The notes beneath the pieces were generated by a model. The model did no database searches. It saw only the letters and a list, made by a program, of their open reading frames with translations, and had not been told where the DNA came from. The translations under genes were made by a program, and so were the position numbers. A DNA stretch of 64,000 bases from Rhodopseudomonas sp. (lineage in GTDB: Bacteria; Pseudomonadota; Alphaproteobacteria; Rhizobiales; Xanthobacteraceae). The stretch's first letter is position 1; each line of letters starts with the position of its first letter. Where the stretch lies: NCBI RefSeq assembly GCF_013377015.1, contig NZ_JACABA010000001.1, positions 517,554 through 581,553 on the forward strand. The letters are read 5' to 3'. Below, in pieces: positions 39,873 through 49,351 of this stretch.

Positions 39873-42305
39873 ATGAGACCAATGGGCGCGCGAGTTCTGT
39901 TGATCGGAATAGTTTCGATCTGTCTATTGTCCGGGGGTGATCATGCGCAGGCCCAGAGCGCCACCGATGCCTCCGAGGCCTTGCCGGCGATCGAGGTGAC
40001 CGCTCCGACGACCGGCGCCAAGCCTGCCCGCAACAGGACTGCGTCTCGGGCGGGGCGAAACCTGCGACGGGTCTTCGTCTACCCGACCGGCCCCACTCCG
40101 ACGCCGGGGTCGGGCATTGACGTCGACAAGGTGCCATCGAGCATCAATGCGGTCGGCGCCGCTCAAATCCAGCGGACCGGCTCGCTCAACATCGCGGATG
40201 CCCTGCAACAACAGGTGCCCGGCATCGTGATCAGCGAGGTGACCGGCAATCCATTTCAGCCGGACATCCAGTTCCGCGGCTTCGTCGCGTCCCCGGTCGC
40301 CGGCACCCCGCAGGGGCTAGCGGTTTACCAGAACGGGGTCCGCGTCAACGAGGCGTTCGGCGACACCGTCAACTGGGACCTGATCCCGACGGCTGCGATC
40401 AGATCCGTGACGGTGGTGACCAACAATCCCGCCTTCGGACTCAACGCATTGGGCGGTGCCGTCAATGTGCAGATGAAGGATGGTTTCAATTACCGCGGCG
40501 CCGAAATCGACACCATGGGCGGCTCGTTCGGGCGGATCCAGAGTTCGGCGCAATGGGGCAAGCAGGTCGATAATTTCGCGGTCTACGGCGCGCTCGAAGG
40601 CTTGCACGACGGCGGCTTCCGCAATTTCTCGGCGTCGGATGTTCGACGCTTTTACGGTGACGTCGGCTACAGGAACGACAACAGCGAATTTCACCTCAAC
40701 ATGGGTGTCGCCGACAACAAGTTCGGCGCTGCGGCCACGGTGCCGGCCGAATTGCTGCAGCAATATTATGGCGCGACCTACACCACGCCGCAGACCACGG
40801 CCAACCGGGTTGGCTATCTCAATCTGACCGGGAAGGTCGAGGCGACGCCGAATTGGACGATCGAAGGCTCGGCGCATGCAAGGATGTTCGACCAGAAGGC
40901 AGTGGATGGCAATCCGACCGAAACCCGGCCATGTGCCGCCGATCCGACCCAGCTTTGCTTCAACAACGACGCCACGCCGGCCAATGGGCTCGACGGAGCC
41001 CAACTCGCAAACCCGTTCGATCCCAATGCGGTGCTGGGGCAGATCGACCGCACGACTACCCGCTCGACGACCACCGGCGCTTCGCTGCAGGCCACCAACA
41101 CCGACCAGTTGTTCGGGCACAACAATCATTTCATGGTCGGCGCCAGCGTCGACTCCAGCGTGACCCGTTTCTCGGCCAGCGCGGAACTGGGCACCATTGG
41201 CACGAACTATGTCGTCGGCGGCAATGGGATATTCCTCGGGCAATCCGGCGATCCGGTGTCGATCGGCCCGGTTTCGCTCCGGACCACCAATCAATACACC
41301 GGGGTCTACGCGCTCGATACGTTCGACGTCACGAATGCGTTCTCGATCACCGGCGGCGGACGGTTCAATCATGCCCGGATCGTACTTGAGGATCAGATAG
41401 GTACCGCCCTCAACGGCAACCAGACCTTTGACCGCTTCAATCCGATCATCGGCGGCACCTACAAGATCAGCTCGGGTCTGACCGCCTATGCCGGCTATTC
41501 AGAAGCCAATCGGGCGCCGACCCCTCTTGAGCTGGGATGCGCCGATCCGGCCAATCCCTGTATCATCGCCGCATTCCTGGTCTCCGACCCACCGCTGAAA
41601 CAGGTCGTGTCGCGCACCCTGGAGGCCGGCTTGCGCGGCAGCAGGGAGCTGGAGATCGGCACGCTCAGCTGGAAGCTCGGCGCATTCCGCACCAAGAACA
41701 CCGATGACATCCTGGCGATTCCGAGTCCGGCGTTGCAGGGATTTGGCTATTTCCAGAACGTCGGATCGACCCGCCGCCAGGGCATCGAAGCCCAGGTCAA
41801 TCTGACTTCGAAGGAGCTGCAATTTTACGCCAGTTACGCTCTCGTCGATGCGCGGTTCCTCGATGCCCCGCAGGTCGGCTCCAACAGCCCATTTGCCGAC
41901 GCCAACGGCAACGTCCAGATTCTGCCCGGCAATCAAATCCCGGCGATCCCGCGCCATCGCGTCAAGCTGGGCATCGACTATTCGATCACCGACGCGCTCA
42001 AGATCGGAGGCGATGCGTTGTTCGTCGGCAGTCAATATCTTGTCGGAGACGAATCCAATCAGGCGCAGCTGCTGCCGTCCTACACGGTCTTCAATGCCCA
42101 TGCGTCGTATAAGATCGACAAGACGTTCCAGATCTACGCGCGGGCGGACAATCTCCTCGATAGCCGCTATGCGACCTATGGCAGATTTTTCGATATCGGA
42201 GCGCTGCCGAATTTCGCCAACGGCGGAGCTGCGTTCACGGACGCGCGTTCTCTCAGTCCGGCGCGACCGCGCGCTTTCTACGCCGGCTTGAAGGTGGCAT
42301 TCTAA
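39873..42305 (+). CDS. TonB-dependent outer-membrane receptor, candidate lanthanide-chelate receptor
   Basis: 810 residues. A signal peptide (LLIGIVSICLLSGGDHAQA) is followed by a plug domain (SINAVGAAQIQRTGSLNIADAL, GIVISEVTGNPFQPDIQFRGF), a 22-strand-type barrel and a terminal Phe (AGLKVAF). A TonB-box-like stretch is LPAIEVTAP. TonB-dependent receptors next to xoxF/lut genes import lanthanide chelates across the outer membrane in methylotrophs (LutH). The assignment here rests on neighbourhood; an iron or other chelate cannot be excluded. It is the rightmost gene of the methylotrophy block. Confidence 0.85.
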   Translation: MRPMGARVLLIGIVSICLLSGGDHAQAQSATDASEALPAIEVTAPTTGAKPARNRTASRAGRNLRRVFVYPTGPTPTPGSGIDVDKVPSSINAVGAAQIQRTGSLNIADALQQQVPGIVISEVTGNPFQPDIQFRGFVASPVAGTPQGLAVYQNGVRVNEAFGDTVNWDLIPTAAIRSVTVVTNNPAFGLNALGGAVNVQMKDGFNYRGAEIDTMGGSFGRIQSSAQWGKQVDNFAVYGALEGLHDGGFRNFSASDVRRFYGDVGYRNDNSEFHLNMGVADNKFGAAATVPAELLQQYYGATYTTPQTTANRVGYLNLTGKVEATPNWTIEGSAHARMFDQKAVDGNPTETRPCAADPTQLCFNNDATPANGLDGAQLANPFDPNAVLGQIDRTTTRSTTTGASLQATNTDQLFGHNNHFMVGASVDSSVTRFSASAELGTIGTNYVVGGNGIFLGQSGDPVSIGPVSLRTTNQYTGVYALDTFDVTNAFSITGGGRFNHARIVLEDQIGTALNGNQTFDRFNPIIGGTYKISSGLTAYAGYSEANRAPTPLELGCADPANPCIIAAFLVSDPPLKQVVSRTLEAGLRGSRELEIGTLSWKLGAFRTKNTDDILAIPSPALQGFGYFQNVGSTRRQGIEAQVNLTSKELQFYASYALVDARFLDAPQVGSNSPFADANGNVQILPGNQIPAIPRHRVKLGIDYSITDALKIGGDALFVGSQYLVGDESNQAQLLPSYTVFNAHASYKIDKTFQIYARADNLLDSRYATYGRFFDIGALPNFANGGAAFTDARSLSPARPRAFYAGLKVAF

Positions 42306-42634
42306 TATTCTGTGGATACTGATCGAAATGTGCCCCCCAACGGCGTGCGGTTGACCGTTTTAAACTCTTGAGTCCATTCGAACGGGACTCTTTGACCCCG
42401 GCGCCGATTTAGGACGAGACCCCGCGCCGAACCAGAGCCGCCGACGCTCTCTCAGAGTTCACTCCCATCGAATGCGAACCTCTTTGCTCACGCCTGATAC
42501 GGCTCGAACTAACGGGAATCTGCTCTAGGAAGTCGTCGTCACGAAACGGAAAAAGTTTTACGGCCGGTTCTACGAAGCCTGTGAACGGCCCAACCTATGC
42601 GTCTGAAATGTGTGCTAAGTATTTGATTTTGCTA
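42306..42634. other. Intergenic interval between the TonB receptor and tRNA-Met
   Basis: A 329-bp gap with no supportable gene. It includes a small hairpin (GAGTCC at 42370-42375 with GGACTC at 42385-42390) with a TTCGAA-like loop that recalls a tRNA T-arm, possibly another tRNA relic. If the methylotrophy block is an island, this is where an integrase gene would be expected, but none is visible. Confidence 0.4.
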
Positions 42635-42711
42635 TGGTAGCGGGAGAGGGACTCGAACCCCCGACCCCAGGATTATGATTCCCGTGCTCTAACCAGCTGA
42701 GCTACCCCGCC
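42635..42711 (-). tRNA. tRNA-Met (CAT), elongator type
   Basis: A 77-nt tRNA read on the minus strand. The acceptor stem GGCGGGG pairs with TCCCGCT. The D-arm is GCTCAGCTGGTTAGAGC, the anticodon loop ATCATAA holds CAT, the T-loop is GTTCGAGTCC, and the CCA is encoded (42635-42637). The G1-T72 pair and the lack of a GGG/CCC anticodon stem argue for elongator, not initiator. Its 3' end points toward the methylotrophy block, and a decayed copy of its 3' half lies at 13926. Confidence 0.96.
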
Positions 42712-42870
42712 ACGGCATTCGCAATCGAAGCCAAAGCTTCTTCAAACCGGCTCCTTGCGAACGCGCGGCATATAAGAAGTCACCCGAGGGCATGTCAAGC
42801 AAACCGGCCGGCAAAGCGCAGCAAACGGCGACGAATGACGCAGCCAACGTGGCGCGGTTTCCGTGCGCGA

Positions 42871-43509
42871 TCAGGTTTTGCGATAGCGGATCAGGGAAAA
42901 ATGCCCCATCGGCGGCATCGGCCGGCGCTCCTCCAGCGTCACGCCGCCATGCCGCGCCGCCCAATTGACCAGCCGCGCCCAAGGGAACTCCGGGCGCCAT
43001 CCCAGCCTGCGCGCCAGCGGCGCGAAAGCCAGTTCGAACAGCCGCCGCGGGCCGCTCTCGGCGCCGATGTGATTGACCAGAATCAGTTCGCCGCCCGGCT
43101 TCAGCACCCGGATGAAATCATCCAGCGTGGCTTCCGGGTCCGGCACCGCGGTGATGACATATTGCGCCACCACGGCGTCGAAAAACGCTTCCGGGAACGC
43201 CAGATTCTTGGCGTCCATCACCGCCAGCGTCTCGACATTTGTCAGCTTCAGCGTGCGCACGCGCTCGTGCGCCTTGCGCAGCATCGGCTCGGAAATATCG
43301 ACCCCGCACAGCCGCGTCGACGGCGAATAGTCCGACAACGACAGCCCGGTACCGACACCGACGTCGAGCACGCGGCCGCCGATCGCGTCGGCCACCGCGA
43401 TGGTCGATTGCCGGCCGCTGTGAAACACCTTGCCGAACACCAGATCGTAGATCGGCGCCCAGCGCGCATACGCCTTCGCGACGCCGGCGCGATCGATATC
43501 ATTCCCCAT
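42871..43509 (-). CDS. Class I SAM-dependent methyltransferase, possibly phosphatidylethanolamine N-methyltransferase
   Basis: 212 residues. The SAM-binding motif I is VLDVGVGTGLSLSDY, with CGVDISEPMLRKA and the later FDAVVAQYVITAVPDPEATLDDFIRVLKPGGEL. The N-terminus AKAYARWAPIYDLVFGKVF resembles Rhodobacter-type PmtA, which converts phosphatidylethanolamine to phosphatidylcholine. UbiE-like enzymes share the pattern, so the substrate is likely but not certain. It follows mnmA by 30 bp on the same strand. Confidence 0.8.
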   Translation of the reverse strand: MGNDIDRAGVAKAYARWAPIYDLVFGKVFHSGRQSTIAVADAIGGRVLDVGVGTGLSLSDYSPSTRLCGVDISEPMLRKAHERVRTLKLTNVETLAVMDAKNLAFPEAFFDAVVAQYVITAVPDPEATLDDFIRVLKPGGELILVNHIGAESGPRRLFELAFAPLARRLGWRPEFPWARLVNWAARHGGVTLEERRPMPPMGHFSLIRYRKT

Positions 43510-43539
43510 AGCCTGCCCCGGTAATTCCTGTCCGCGTCG

Positions 43540-44742
43540 TCACGCGACCAGCGGGCGCGAGCCGACGGCGTCGCTCGCCGGAGAGTCGCCGCTGCTGCGT
43601 GGCATCGCGCGCTTGATGAAACCGCCGCCGAGCACGCGCGCCTGCCCCAGCGGCGCGTCGTAGAACACGCAAGCCTGGCCGGGGGAGACACCCTCCTCGC
43701 TGGCGATCAATTCGACCTCGTAGCCGCCATTCACCGCCCGTAACCAAGCCGGCTGCGGCGCGCGGGTCGAGCGCACCCGCACGAACATTTCCAGTCCATC
43801 GCCGACCGCGTGGTCGAGCGCGCCGTCGCCGATCCAGTTCACGTCGCGCAAGATGATGCGATCCATCCGCAACGCCTCGCGCGGGCCGACCACGACGCGC
43901 CGGCTGGCGGCATCGAGCCGCACCACATAAAGCGGCGCACGCGACGCGATGCCCAATCCGCGGCGCTGCCCGACCGTGAAATGCACGATGCCGGGATGGA
44001 TTCCGAGCGCGCGGCCATTGAGGTCGACGATCTCGCCGGGCTCCATCGCGTTCGGCTTCAACCGTTCGACGATATCAGTGTAGCGTCCGGTTGGCACAAA
44101 ACAGATGTCCTGGCTGTCGTGCTTGTCGGCGACCGACAGGCCGAAGCCGCGCGCCAGTTCCCTGGTCTGCGGCTTGGTCATGTCGCCGAGCGGGAAGCGC
44201 AGGAAGTCGAGTTGATCGCGCGTGGTGGCGAACAGGAAGTAGCTCTGGTCGCGGTCGCGATCGGCGGCGCAGACCAGCGCGCGCGAACCGTCGGCGAGCC
44301 GGCGCGACGAGACATAATGGCCGGTGGCGAGCGCGGAGGCGCCGAGTTCACGCGCGGTCGCCAGCAGATCGCGGAACTTGATCGACCGGTTGCACTCGAT
44401 GCACGGCACCGGGGTTTCGCCCGAGGCGTAGCTGTCGGCGAAACTGTCGATCACGGATTCCCGAAACCGGCTTTCGTAGTCGAGCACGTAATGCGGAATC
44501 CCGATCCGCTCGGCGACCGCGCGGGCGTCGTGGATGTCCTGCCCGGCGCAGCACGAGCCCTTGCGATGGGTGGCGGCGCCGTGATCGTAGAGCTGCAGCG
44601 TGATGCCGACGACGTCGTAGCCCTGGGACTTCAGCAGCGCCGCCGTCGCCGAGGAATCCACGCCGCCCGACATCGCGACGACTACGCGCGTGTCCTGCGG
44701 ACGACCTTCGAGATCCAGGCTGTTGAGCATTGCTGTGGTCAT
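43540..44742 (-). CDS. mnmA: tRNA-specific 2-thiouridylase MnmA
   Basis: About 400 residues. It thiolates U34 of tRNAs for Lys, Glu and Gln. The PP-loop is [16 protein letters not shown], and the catalytic cysteines are in [16 protein letters not shown] and [21 protein letters not shown] and [11 protein letters not shown] are also typical. I start at MTTAMLNSL (44740-44742); Met codons at 44730 or 44760 are possible. The C-terminal beta-barrel is complete, with a short extra tail. Confidence 0.95.
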   Translation of the reverse strand: MTTAMLNSLDLEGRPQDTRVVVAMSGGVDSSATAALLKSQGYDVVGITLQLYDHGAATHRKGSCCAGQDIHDARAVAERIGIPHYVLDYESRFRESVIDSFADSYASGETPVPCIECNRSIKFRDLLATARELGASALATGHYVSSRRLADGSRALVCAADRDRDQSYFLFATTRDQLDFLRFPLGDMTKPQTRELARGFGLSVADKHDSQDICFVPTGRYTDIVERLKPNAMEPGEIVDLNGRALGIHPGIVHFTVGQRRGLGIASRAPLYVVRLDAASRRVVVGPREALRMDRIILRDVNWIGDGALDHAVGDGLEMFVRVRSTRAPQPAWLRAVNGGYEVELIASEEGVSPGQACVFYDAPLGQARVLGGGFIKRAMPRSSGDSPASDAVGSRPLVA

Positions 44743-45213
44743 TCGATGCGATCGCGGCATCGACCTTCACGTTCAGATGTTCAGCGTTTCGCGGAAACGG
44801 TGGAGCCGAATTCCGCAATGTTTCTAATGCCAGTCTTTAATATAGGCCGCATTCCGTCGAAGCAATCGCGGAGCGCGGTTTTGCGGGTTTGCAGCGGCAA
44901 ATCTTGCCGGCAGGGCAGAAATCGCGCGGCGCGCCGCTCGCTCGACAATCCGGCCCGACACCCAATCGATTGAAATGTCAGGATTTTTCGCTGAGCTCGG
45001 GGTGGCCCGGTCCTTGCTGCAGGAATGATGGATGATCGTGAGAGGCCGGCGGTGCGGTACTCCAGCGGTTTTCCCCGGTGCGCCGGCACGGCGTTCGAGA
45101 GACGAACTGACCAAGACCACACTGAAAGCAATCGTTTCCTTGGTGTCCCTTTGTATCCGAAGTTCGCTCAAAGGGCGCTGCAGAGTTTGGCGAACTTCGG
45201 ATTCGGGACACTT
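44743..45213. other. Intergenic interval upstream of fliK
   Basis: About 470 bp without a gene I can support. The forward frame of fliK is open through its second half, but that stretch has unusual composition and no homology I recognise. It should contain the divergent promoters of mnmA and fliK. No convincing sigma-factor boxes were seen. Confidence 0.4.
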
Positions 45214-46833
45214 GTGTTCAACGCCACATCAGAGTTAGCAGCAACGGTTCCGGCGCAAAATACCCGGACGACCGCGCGATCGGACCGTGGCGCGGACGAC
45301 TTCTCCGCGCTGGTCGACAGCAACACCGCGTCCGACAATTCCCGTTCGTTGCCGCCAGCGCCGGACCAGCGCACGCAGCCGAGCCCGACGGACGACCCAT
45401 CGGCATCGAACGCCCAATCGTCGAGAGCCGACCGGGCGGACGCCGCGAGCCGAGCCCGCGACCGCAACGACGACGCCAAACGCGCCTCGGACCGGAATGA
45501 CGATGCCAGCGCCAGCGCGGCATCCGGCGCAGATGCCAGAGCCGACGCCAACGCGAAGTCGAGCGCCAAATCCGATGCCGAAGCAAGGGCCGAGCACCAC
45601 GAGTCCAAACCCGTCCAGCGCAGCAAGACCGACGTGACCAACGATAAAGCGGATGCGACCGCCGATCCAGCCAAGGCCGAGGATGGCAAAGATGCTGTGA
45701 TCGCGACGCCTTCCGGGGCCGCCGTCGTGGTCCCGGTCGCCGTTGCGGCCGCCGTCGACGTTGCAGCAACCAACGCAACCGGCGCGGCCGACGCGACAGC
45801 GGCGACCGCACCGTTGGCGATCGCGGCGGCGGCGGCCTTGAAGGCCCAGGCGGCGATCGCCGATCTGACCAGCAACGGCCAGCCGGGGTCGGTCGTGGCG
45901 GCAAAATCCGCCACGGCGGTCGCGGCAGTCGCCGCCGACGCAACCGATCCGGCGGCGAGCGACCCCACCAACGCGGCCGCCGGGGCCGGACTTGAGGCGG
46001 CGTTTGCCGCAGCAAAGCCGACCAAACCCGCGGTCAAGTCCGCAACCTCGTCGGGGCCCGCCGCATCGGCGGCGACCGGACCTCGGGCTGATGCGTCCGA
46101 CGATTCGGCTGCGACCGTGGCTTCGCCGCAGACGGCGACAGCCACGGCAACGCCGACCGGCAAAGCTGGCGAACACGACAACGCCGGCGCGCCGGCGGTT
46201 GCGATCGACGCAGCGACCCAATCCGCAACGCCGAACACCCCTGCTTCGGGCCATCAACACAACGCCGCAGTCGCGGCGCAGACAACGCCGGATCCGGCGG
46301 CGCTGAACCAGACGCCGGTCAATACTGCGCAGCAGCTGCCGGCGCTCAATCCGGCGACCACGCCCGCGCCCGCAACACAGTTCAGCGTCGCTGTCGCCAC
46401 CGGCGCGCCGGTGGCGCTGCAGGATCTCGCGGTGACGATCGCGGCGACCGCGCAGAGCGGCAAGAGCCGGTTCGAGATCCGGCTCGATCCCGCCGAACTT
46501 GGCCGGATCGACGTCCGGATCGACGTCGACCGACATGGCCAGGTCACCTCGCATCTGACGGTGGAACGGCCGGAGACGCTGGCGATGCTGCGGCAGGATT
46601 CGCCGCAGTTGCAGCGCGCACTGGACGACGCCGGCCTGAAGACCGGCGATAGCGGGCTGCAATTCAGCCTGCGTGACCAGTCCTCGTCCGGCCAGAACAA
46701 CGGCGGCCAAGATCAAGGGCGCAATGCGCATCGGCTGATCGTCAGCGAAGAAGAACTCGTTCCCGCGGCGGCTGTGGGACGAAGCTATGGCCGGATGCTC
46801 GGTTCGAGCAGCGGCGTCGATATCAGGATCTGA
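45214..46833 (+). CDS. fliK: Flagellar hook-length control protein FliK
   Basis: About 540 residues. The N-terminal two thirds are Ala/Asp/Thr-rich and low complexity, as in FliK rulers. The C-terminal Flg_hook domain is clear: SRFEIRLDPAELGRIDVRID, GQVTSHLTVERPETLAMLR, LQRALDDAGLKTGDSGLQFSL. It controls hook length and the export switch. The start is uncertain: I chose GTG at 45214 (FNATSELAATVP follows, as in related proteins); an ATG at 45025 would add 63 residues of atypical sequence. flgD follows 9 bp later. Confidence 0.88.
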   Translation: MFNATSELAATVPAQNTRTTARSDRGADDFSALVDSNTASDNSRSLPPAPDQRTQPSPTDDPSASNAQSSRADRADAASRARDRNDDAKRASDRNDDASASAASGADARADANAKSSAKSDAEARAEHHESKPVQRSKTDVTNDKADATADPAKAEDGKDAVIATPSGAAVVVPVAVAAAVDVAATNATGAADATAATAPLAIAAAAALKAQAAIADLTSNGQPGSVVAAKSATAVAAVAADATDPAASDPTNAAAGAGLEAAFAAAKPTKPAVKSATSSGPAASAATGPRADASDDSAATVASPQTATATATPTGKAGEHDNAGAPAVAIDAATQSATPNTPASGHQHNAAVAAQTTPDPAALNQTPVNTAQQLPALNPATTPAPATQFSVAVATGAPVALQDLAVTIAATAQSGKSRFEIRLDPAELGRIDVRIDVDRHGQVTSHLTVERPETLAMLRQDSPQLQRALDDAGLKTGDSGLQFSLRDQSSSGQNNGGQDQGRNAHRLIVSEEELVPAAAVGRSYGRMLGSSSGVDIRI

Positions 46834-46842
46834 GGAACAGCC

Positions 46843-47541
46843 ATGTCAGTCGACGCAACCACCGCCACCCCGCCGGTCTCAGCCCCCAGTGCCGTCACCC
46901 CGAACACCACCAACACCTCGACCAAAACGACGGGGATCGCCGACAATTTCCAGACCTTTCTGACGCTGCTGACCACCCAGCTGAAGAACCAGAATCCGCT
47001 CGACCCGCTGGACACCAACCAGTTCACCCAGCAGCTGGTGCAGTTCGCCGGCGTCGAACAGCAGCTCAAATCCAACGATGCGCTGGCGTCGCTGGTGAAG
47101 CTGCAGACCACCGCGCAGGCGACCCAGGCGCTGAACTTCGTCGGCGCCACCGCGGTGGTCGACGGCAGCAAGGCAGCGTTGGCCAATGGCAAGGCGAGCT
47201 GGTCGCTGGCCACCGACAAGCCGGCGGCGGCTGAGGTCTCAATCGTGAACTCGACCGGGCAGACGGTATATTCCGGCAAATACACTATCACCGCGGGCAG
47301 CAACCAGGCCTTCGCTTGGGACGGCAAGGGCAACGACGGCACGCAGTGGCCTGACGGCAACTACACGCTGTCGATCACCGCGACCGACGCGGCCGGCCAG
47401 AACGTCGCAGTCTCCACCGAGGTGCAGGGCGTGATCGATTCCGCCGATCTGTCGAAGACGCCGCCGCTGTTGTCGATTGGCGGCCAGACCTTCACGCTGG
47501 ACCAGGTCAAGAAGGTGGTCCGCGCCGGTACCACAGGCTAG
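46843..47541 (+). CDS. flgD: Flagellar hook-assembly scaffold protein FlgD
   Basis: 232 residues. The N-terminal export and cap region contains FQTFLTLLTTQLKNQNPLDPLDTNQFTQQL split by short linkers. A central tudor-like/FlgD_ig domain follows (AAEVSIVNSTGQTVYSG, FAWDGKGNDGTQWPDGNYTL). It caps the growing hook. It sits 9 bp behind fliK; the rest of the flagellar cluster is outside the window. Confidence 0.95.
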   Translation: MSVDATTATPPVSAPSAVTPNTTNTSTKTTGIADNFQTFLTLLTTQLKNQNPLDPLDTNQFTQQLVQFAGVEQQLKSNDALASLVKLQTTAQATQALNFVGATAVVDGSKAALANGKASWSLATDKPAAAEVSIVNSTGQTVYSGKYTITAGSNQAFAWDGKGNDGTQWPDGNYTLSITATDAAGQNVAVSTEVQGVIDSADLSKTPPLLSIGGQTFTLDQVKKVVRAGTTG

Positions 47542-47547
47542 ACTAGT

Positions 47548-48354
47548 TCAGCGCTCGATCAGCTGGTCGGCGAAATAGGCGATGGTCTTTCGATAGATCG
47601 TCGCGCGATTCCACTCGCGCATCGCCTCGAAATTCGCCGAGCCTTCTTCGTAGGAGCCACCCGGCCGCCAGCCCGCGCTGTGCAGCAGGTTGGCGGTGGA
47701 GGCCAGCACGTCCGGCACGCTGTGGCGCAGATCGACATGGCCATTGCCGTCGTAATCGACGCCGTATTTGATGTAGGACGACGGCAGGAACTGGGTCTGG
47801 CCAATCTCGCCGGCGAAGGCGCCGATCAGATCCCGCAGCGGCAGGTCGCCGCGCTGCACGATCTTCAGCGCCGCCAGCAGCTCGCCCTGGAACAGTTCGG
47901 TGCGGCGGCAATCATGCGCCATCGTCGCCAGCGTGCGGATCACCGGCATCTTGCCGATGTCGCCCTTGCCGAAATCCGATTCCAGCCCCCAGATCGCCAC
48001 CACGATCTGCGGCGGCACCCCGAACTGCCGCTCGATCCGCGACAGCAGCGACGCGTGCCGCTGCAACATCAACCGCCCGGCCTTGATCCGGCCCGGCCCG
48101 ACCCGGGTCGAGACGTATTGCTCGAAGCTCTTGTTGAAGGTGCCGCGCTGACGGCGGTCGAACGACAACACCGCTGGATCCTGGGTGACGCCGCCGAGCG
48201 CCTGCGCGATCACGGCCTGCGAGACCCCGGCGCTGGCGGCCTCTTGCGACATCGCCGCGACGAAGGCGTTGAAATCGCCGCCGCAGCGCGCGGCCTGCGC
48301 GGGAAGCGCAATCAGAAGGGAGAACAGAAAGCCGGCGAACGCGCGAATGATCAT
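47548..48354 (-). CDS. Lytic murein transglycosylase (MltB-like)
   Basis: 268 residues with a signal peptide (FAGFLFSLLIALPAQA). The catalytic Glu is in VVAIWGLESDFGKGDIGKMP; GAFAGEIGQTQFLPSSYIKYGVDYDGNGHVDLR is the typical MltB/SLT_2 segment (positions about 190-222). It cleaves peptidoglycan glycan chains. Convergent with flgD (6-bp gap); a role in flagellar passage through the wall is possible but speculative. Confidence 0.92.
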   Translation of the reverse strand: MIIRAFAGFLFSLLIALPAQAARCGGDFNAFVAAMSQEAASAGVSQAVIAQALGGVTQDPAVLSFDRRQRGTFNKSFEQYVSTRVGPGRIKAGRLMLQRHASLLSRIERQFGVPPQIVVAIWGLESDFGKGDIGKMPVIRTLATMAHDCRRTELFQGELLAALKIVQRGDLPLRDLIGAFAGEIGQTQFLPSSYIKYGVDYDGNGHVDLRHSVPDVLASTANLLHSAGWRPGGSYEEGSANFEAMREWNRATIYRKTIAYFADQLIER

Positions 48355-48679
48355 GAATCAACCAGATTGTTGTGACGACGCATGATGACATGGGATCTGT
48401 GTCCGAACAACGACTGCTCCGGCCCGCCAGCGTCGATGAGGTGAGGATGCCAACAAGGCTGCACCGCTTTGCCCCGAAGATCCGCATGCCCGGGATGCGC
48501 TTGAAAGCGGGGCCGGTTCTGCGAAGCGGCATGAAGAATGCCGCATCGCGCCCGGGACAGGTCCAACGAGAGTTCGGATTGGTTTTTCAAACATCCACAA
48601 TGAGTCCGGATGCGTGCCATCGTTCCCGCGGCGCGATGCGCCCGGGCTGTGGGGTGAGCATTCCCGCCCTTTCCGGAGA
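48355..48679. other. Gene-free interval before repeat copy 1
   Basis: About 325 bp without a supportable gene. Spurious open frames here read as arginine-rich shadow sequence. It runs directly into the structured repeat at 48680 and may be part of the same dispersed element, but the second copy (52324) does not share it clearly. Confidence 0.4.
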
Positions 48680-49190
48680 GAGGGCGCGCGGAACGCCGGG
48701 TGCGCGATGCACCCGCAGCCTCGTGTGCGAAATTGAAAAGCACACGAGCGTAGTCACCACGGCTACACCGGCTTCACCCGGCGTTCCGCACGCGATGGTT
48801 TTAAAGGCTTATCTCGTTGCTCCCCGGCGGCCGACACGGTTTCTCGTCGCCGTCCCCGATAAGCTCTTCCCGCAGGATTTTGCGGGAACTCCTCGGGTTG
48901 ATGCCACGCGGGGCATCGGGACCACACGCCTTGGGCCGTCCGCGAAGCGATGGTCGCAAAGCGCACCCGGTCGAAACCGGCTGCAACCTCGCGGCCGTCG
49001 CGCAGCGCCGTCGTCAGCGTTGTCTCCGACCGGGTCATGGACGCCTCGCGACCACCCTCCCGACCGGCCTTCCCGCCTGACGCTGCCGCGTCCACCGCAT
49101 CCCGCCCCGCAGACCGTGACGATCGCGAGCCGCCCCTCTCAGTGAGGCGGGATGCGTGGAATATAATCCTAATCTGATCAGGTTGTCAAC
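48680..49190 (+). repeat. Structured dispersed repeat, copy 1
   Basis: About 510 bp, matched by a second copy at 52324-52887 in the same orientation. The 5' part folds strongly: GCGGAACGCCGGGTG (48688-48702) pairs perfectly with CACCCGGCGTTCCGC (48775-48789). Inside are a GGGTGC/GCACCC hairpin (48698-48714) and a 9-bp CTCGTGTGC/GCACACGAG hairpin (48720-48748), followed by TAGTCACCACGGC. The 3' part shares GACGCTGCCGCGTCCACCGC and ends in GTTGTCAAC. Minus-strand frames beginning MDAAASG in both copies are probably not genes. Repeats of this kind are common in Bradyrhizobiaceae. Confidence 0.75.
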
Positions 49191-49351
49191 TACGTGGGAA
49201 TTTTTCATTCGTCATTTCCGGGGCGCAAGCGGCGCCAGCCGCGAGTGAGCACGGAATCCATAGCTCGTATGCGCAACGGCCTGCTGCGTCGATCGCATGG
49301 CAAGCGGCAAACGTGGTACGCTGCGCGCATTGCGATCGAGAGGAAGCGACA

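Noticed and set aside
42370-42390. Hairpin GAGTCC/GGACTC read as a second tRNA fragment or terminator
   Set aside because: Too short to assign; no tRNA sequence extends from it and no T-run follows.
45235-46731. 498-codon minus-strand frame opposite fliK
   Set aside because: Low-complexity Arg/Gly-rich mirror of the Ala-rich FliK region; fliK has a diagnostic C-terminal domain.
48763-49095. Minus-strand frame beginning MDAAASG in repeat copy 1
   Set aside because: A similar frame occurs in copy 2 (52393-52791) but diverges with indels; it is the byproduct of a dispersed repeat, not a conserved protein.
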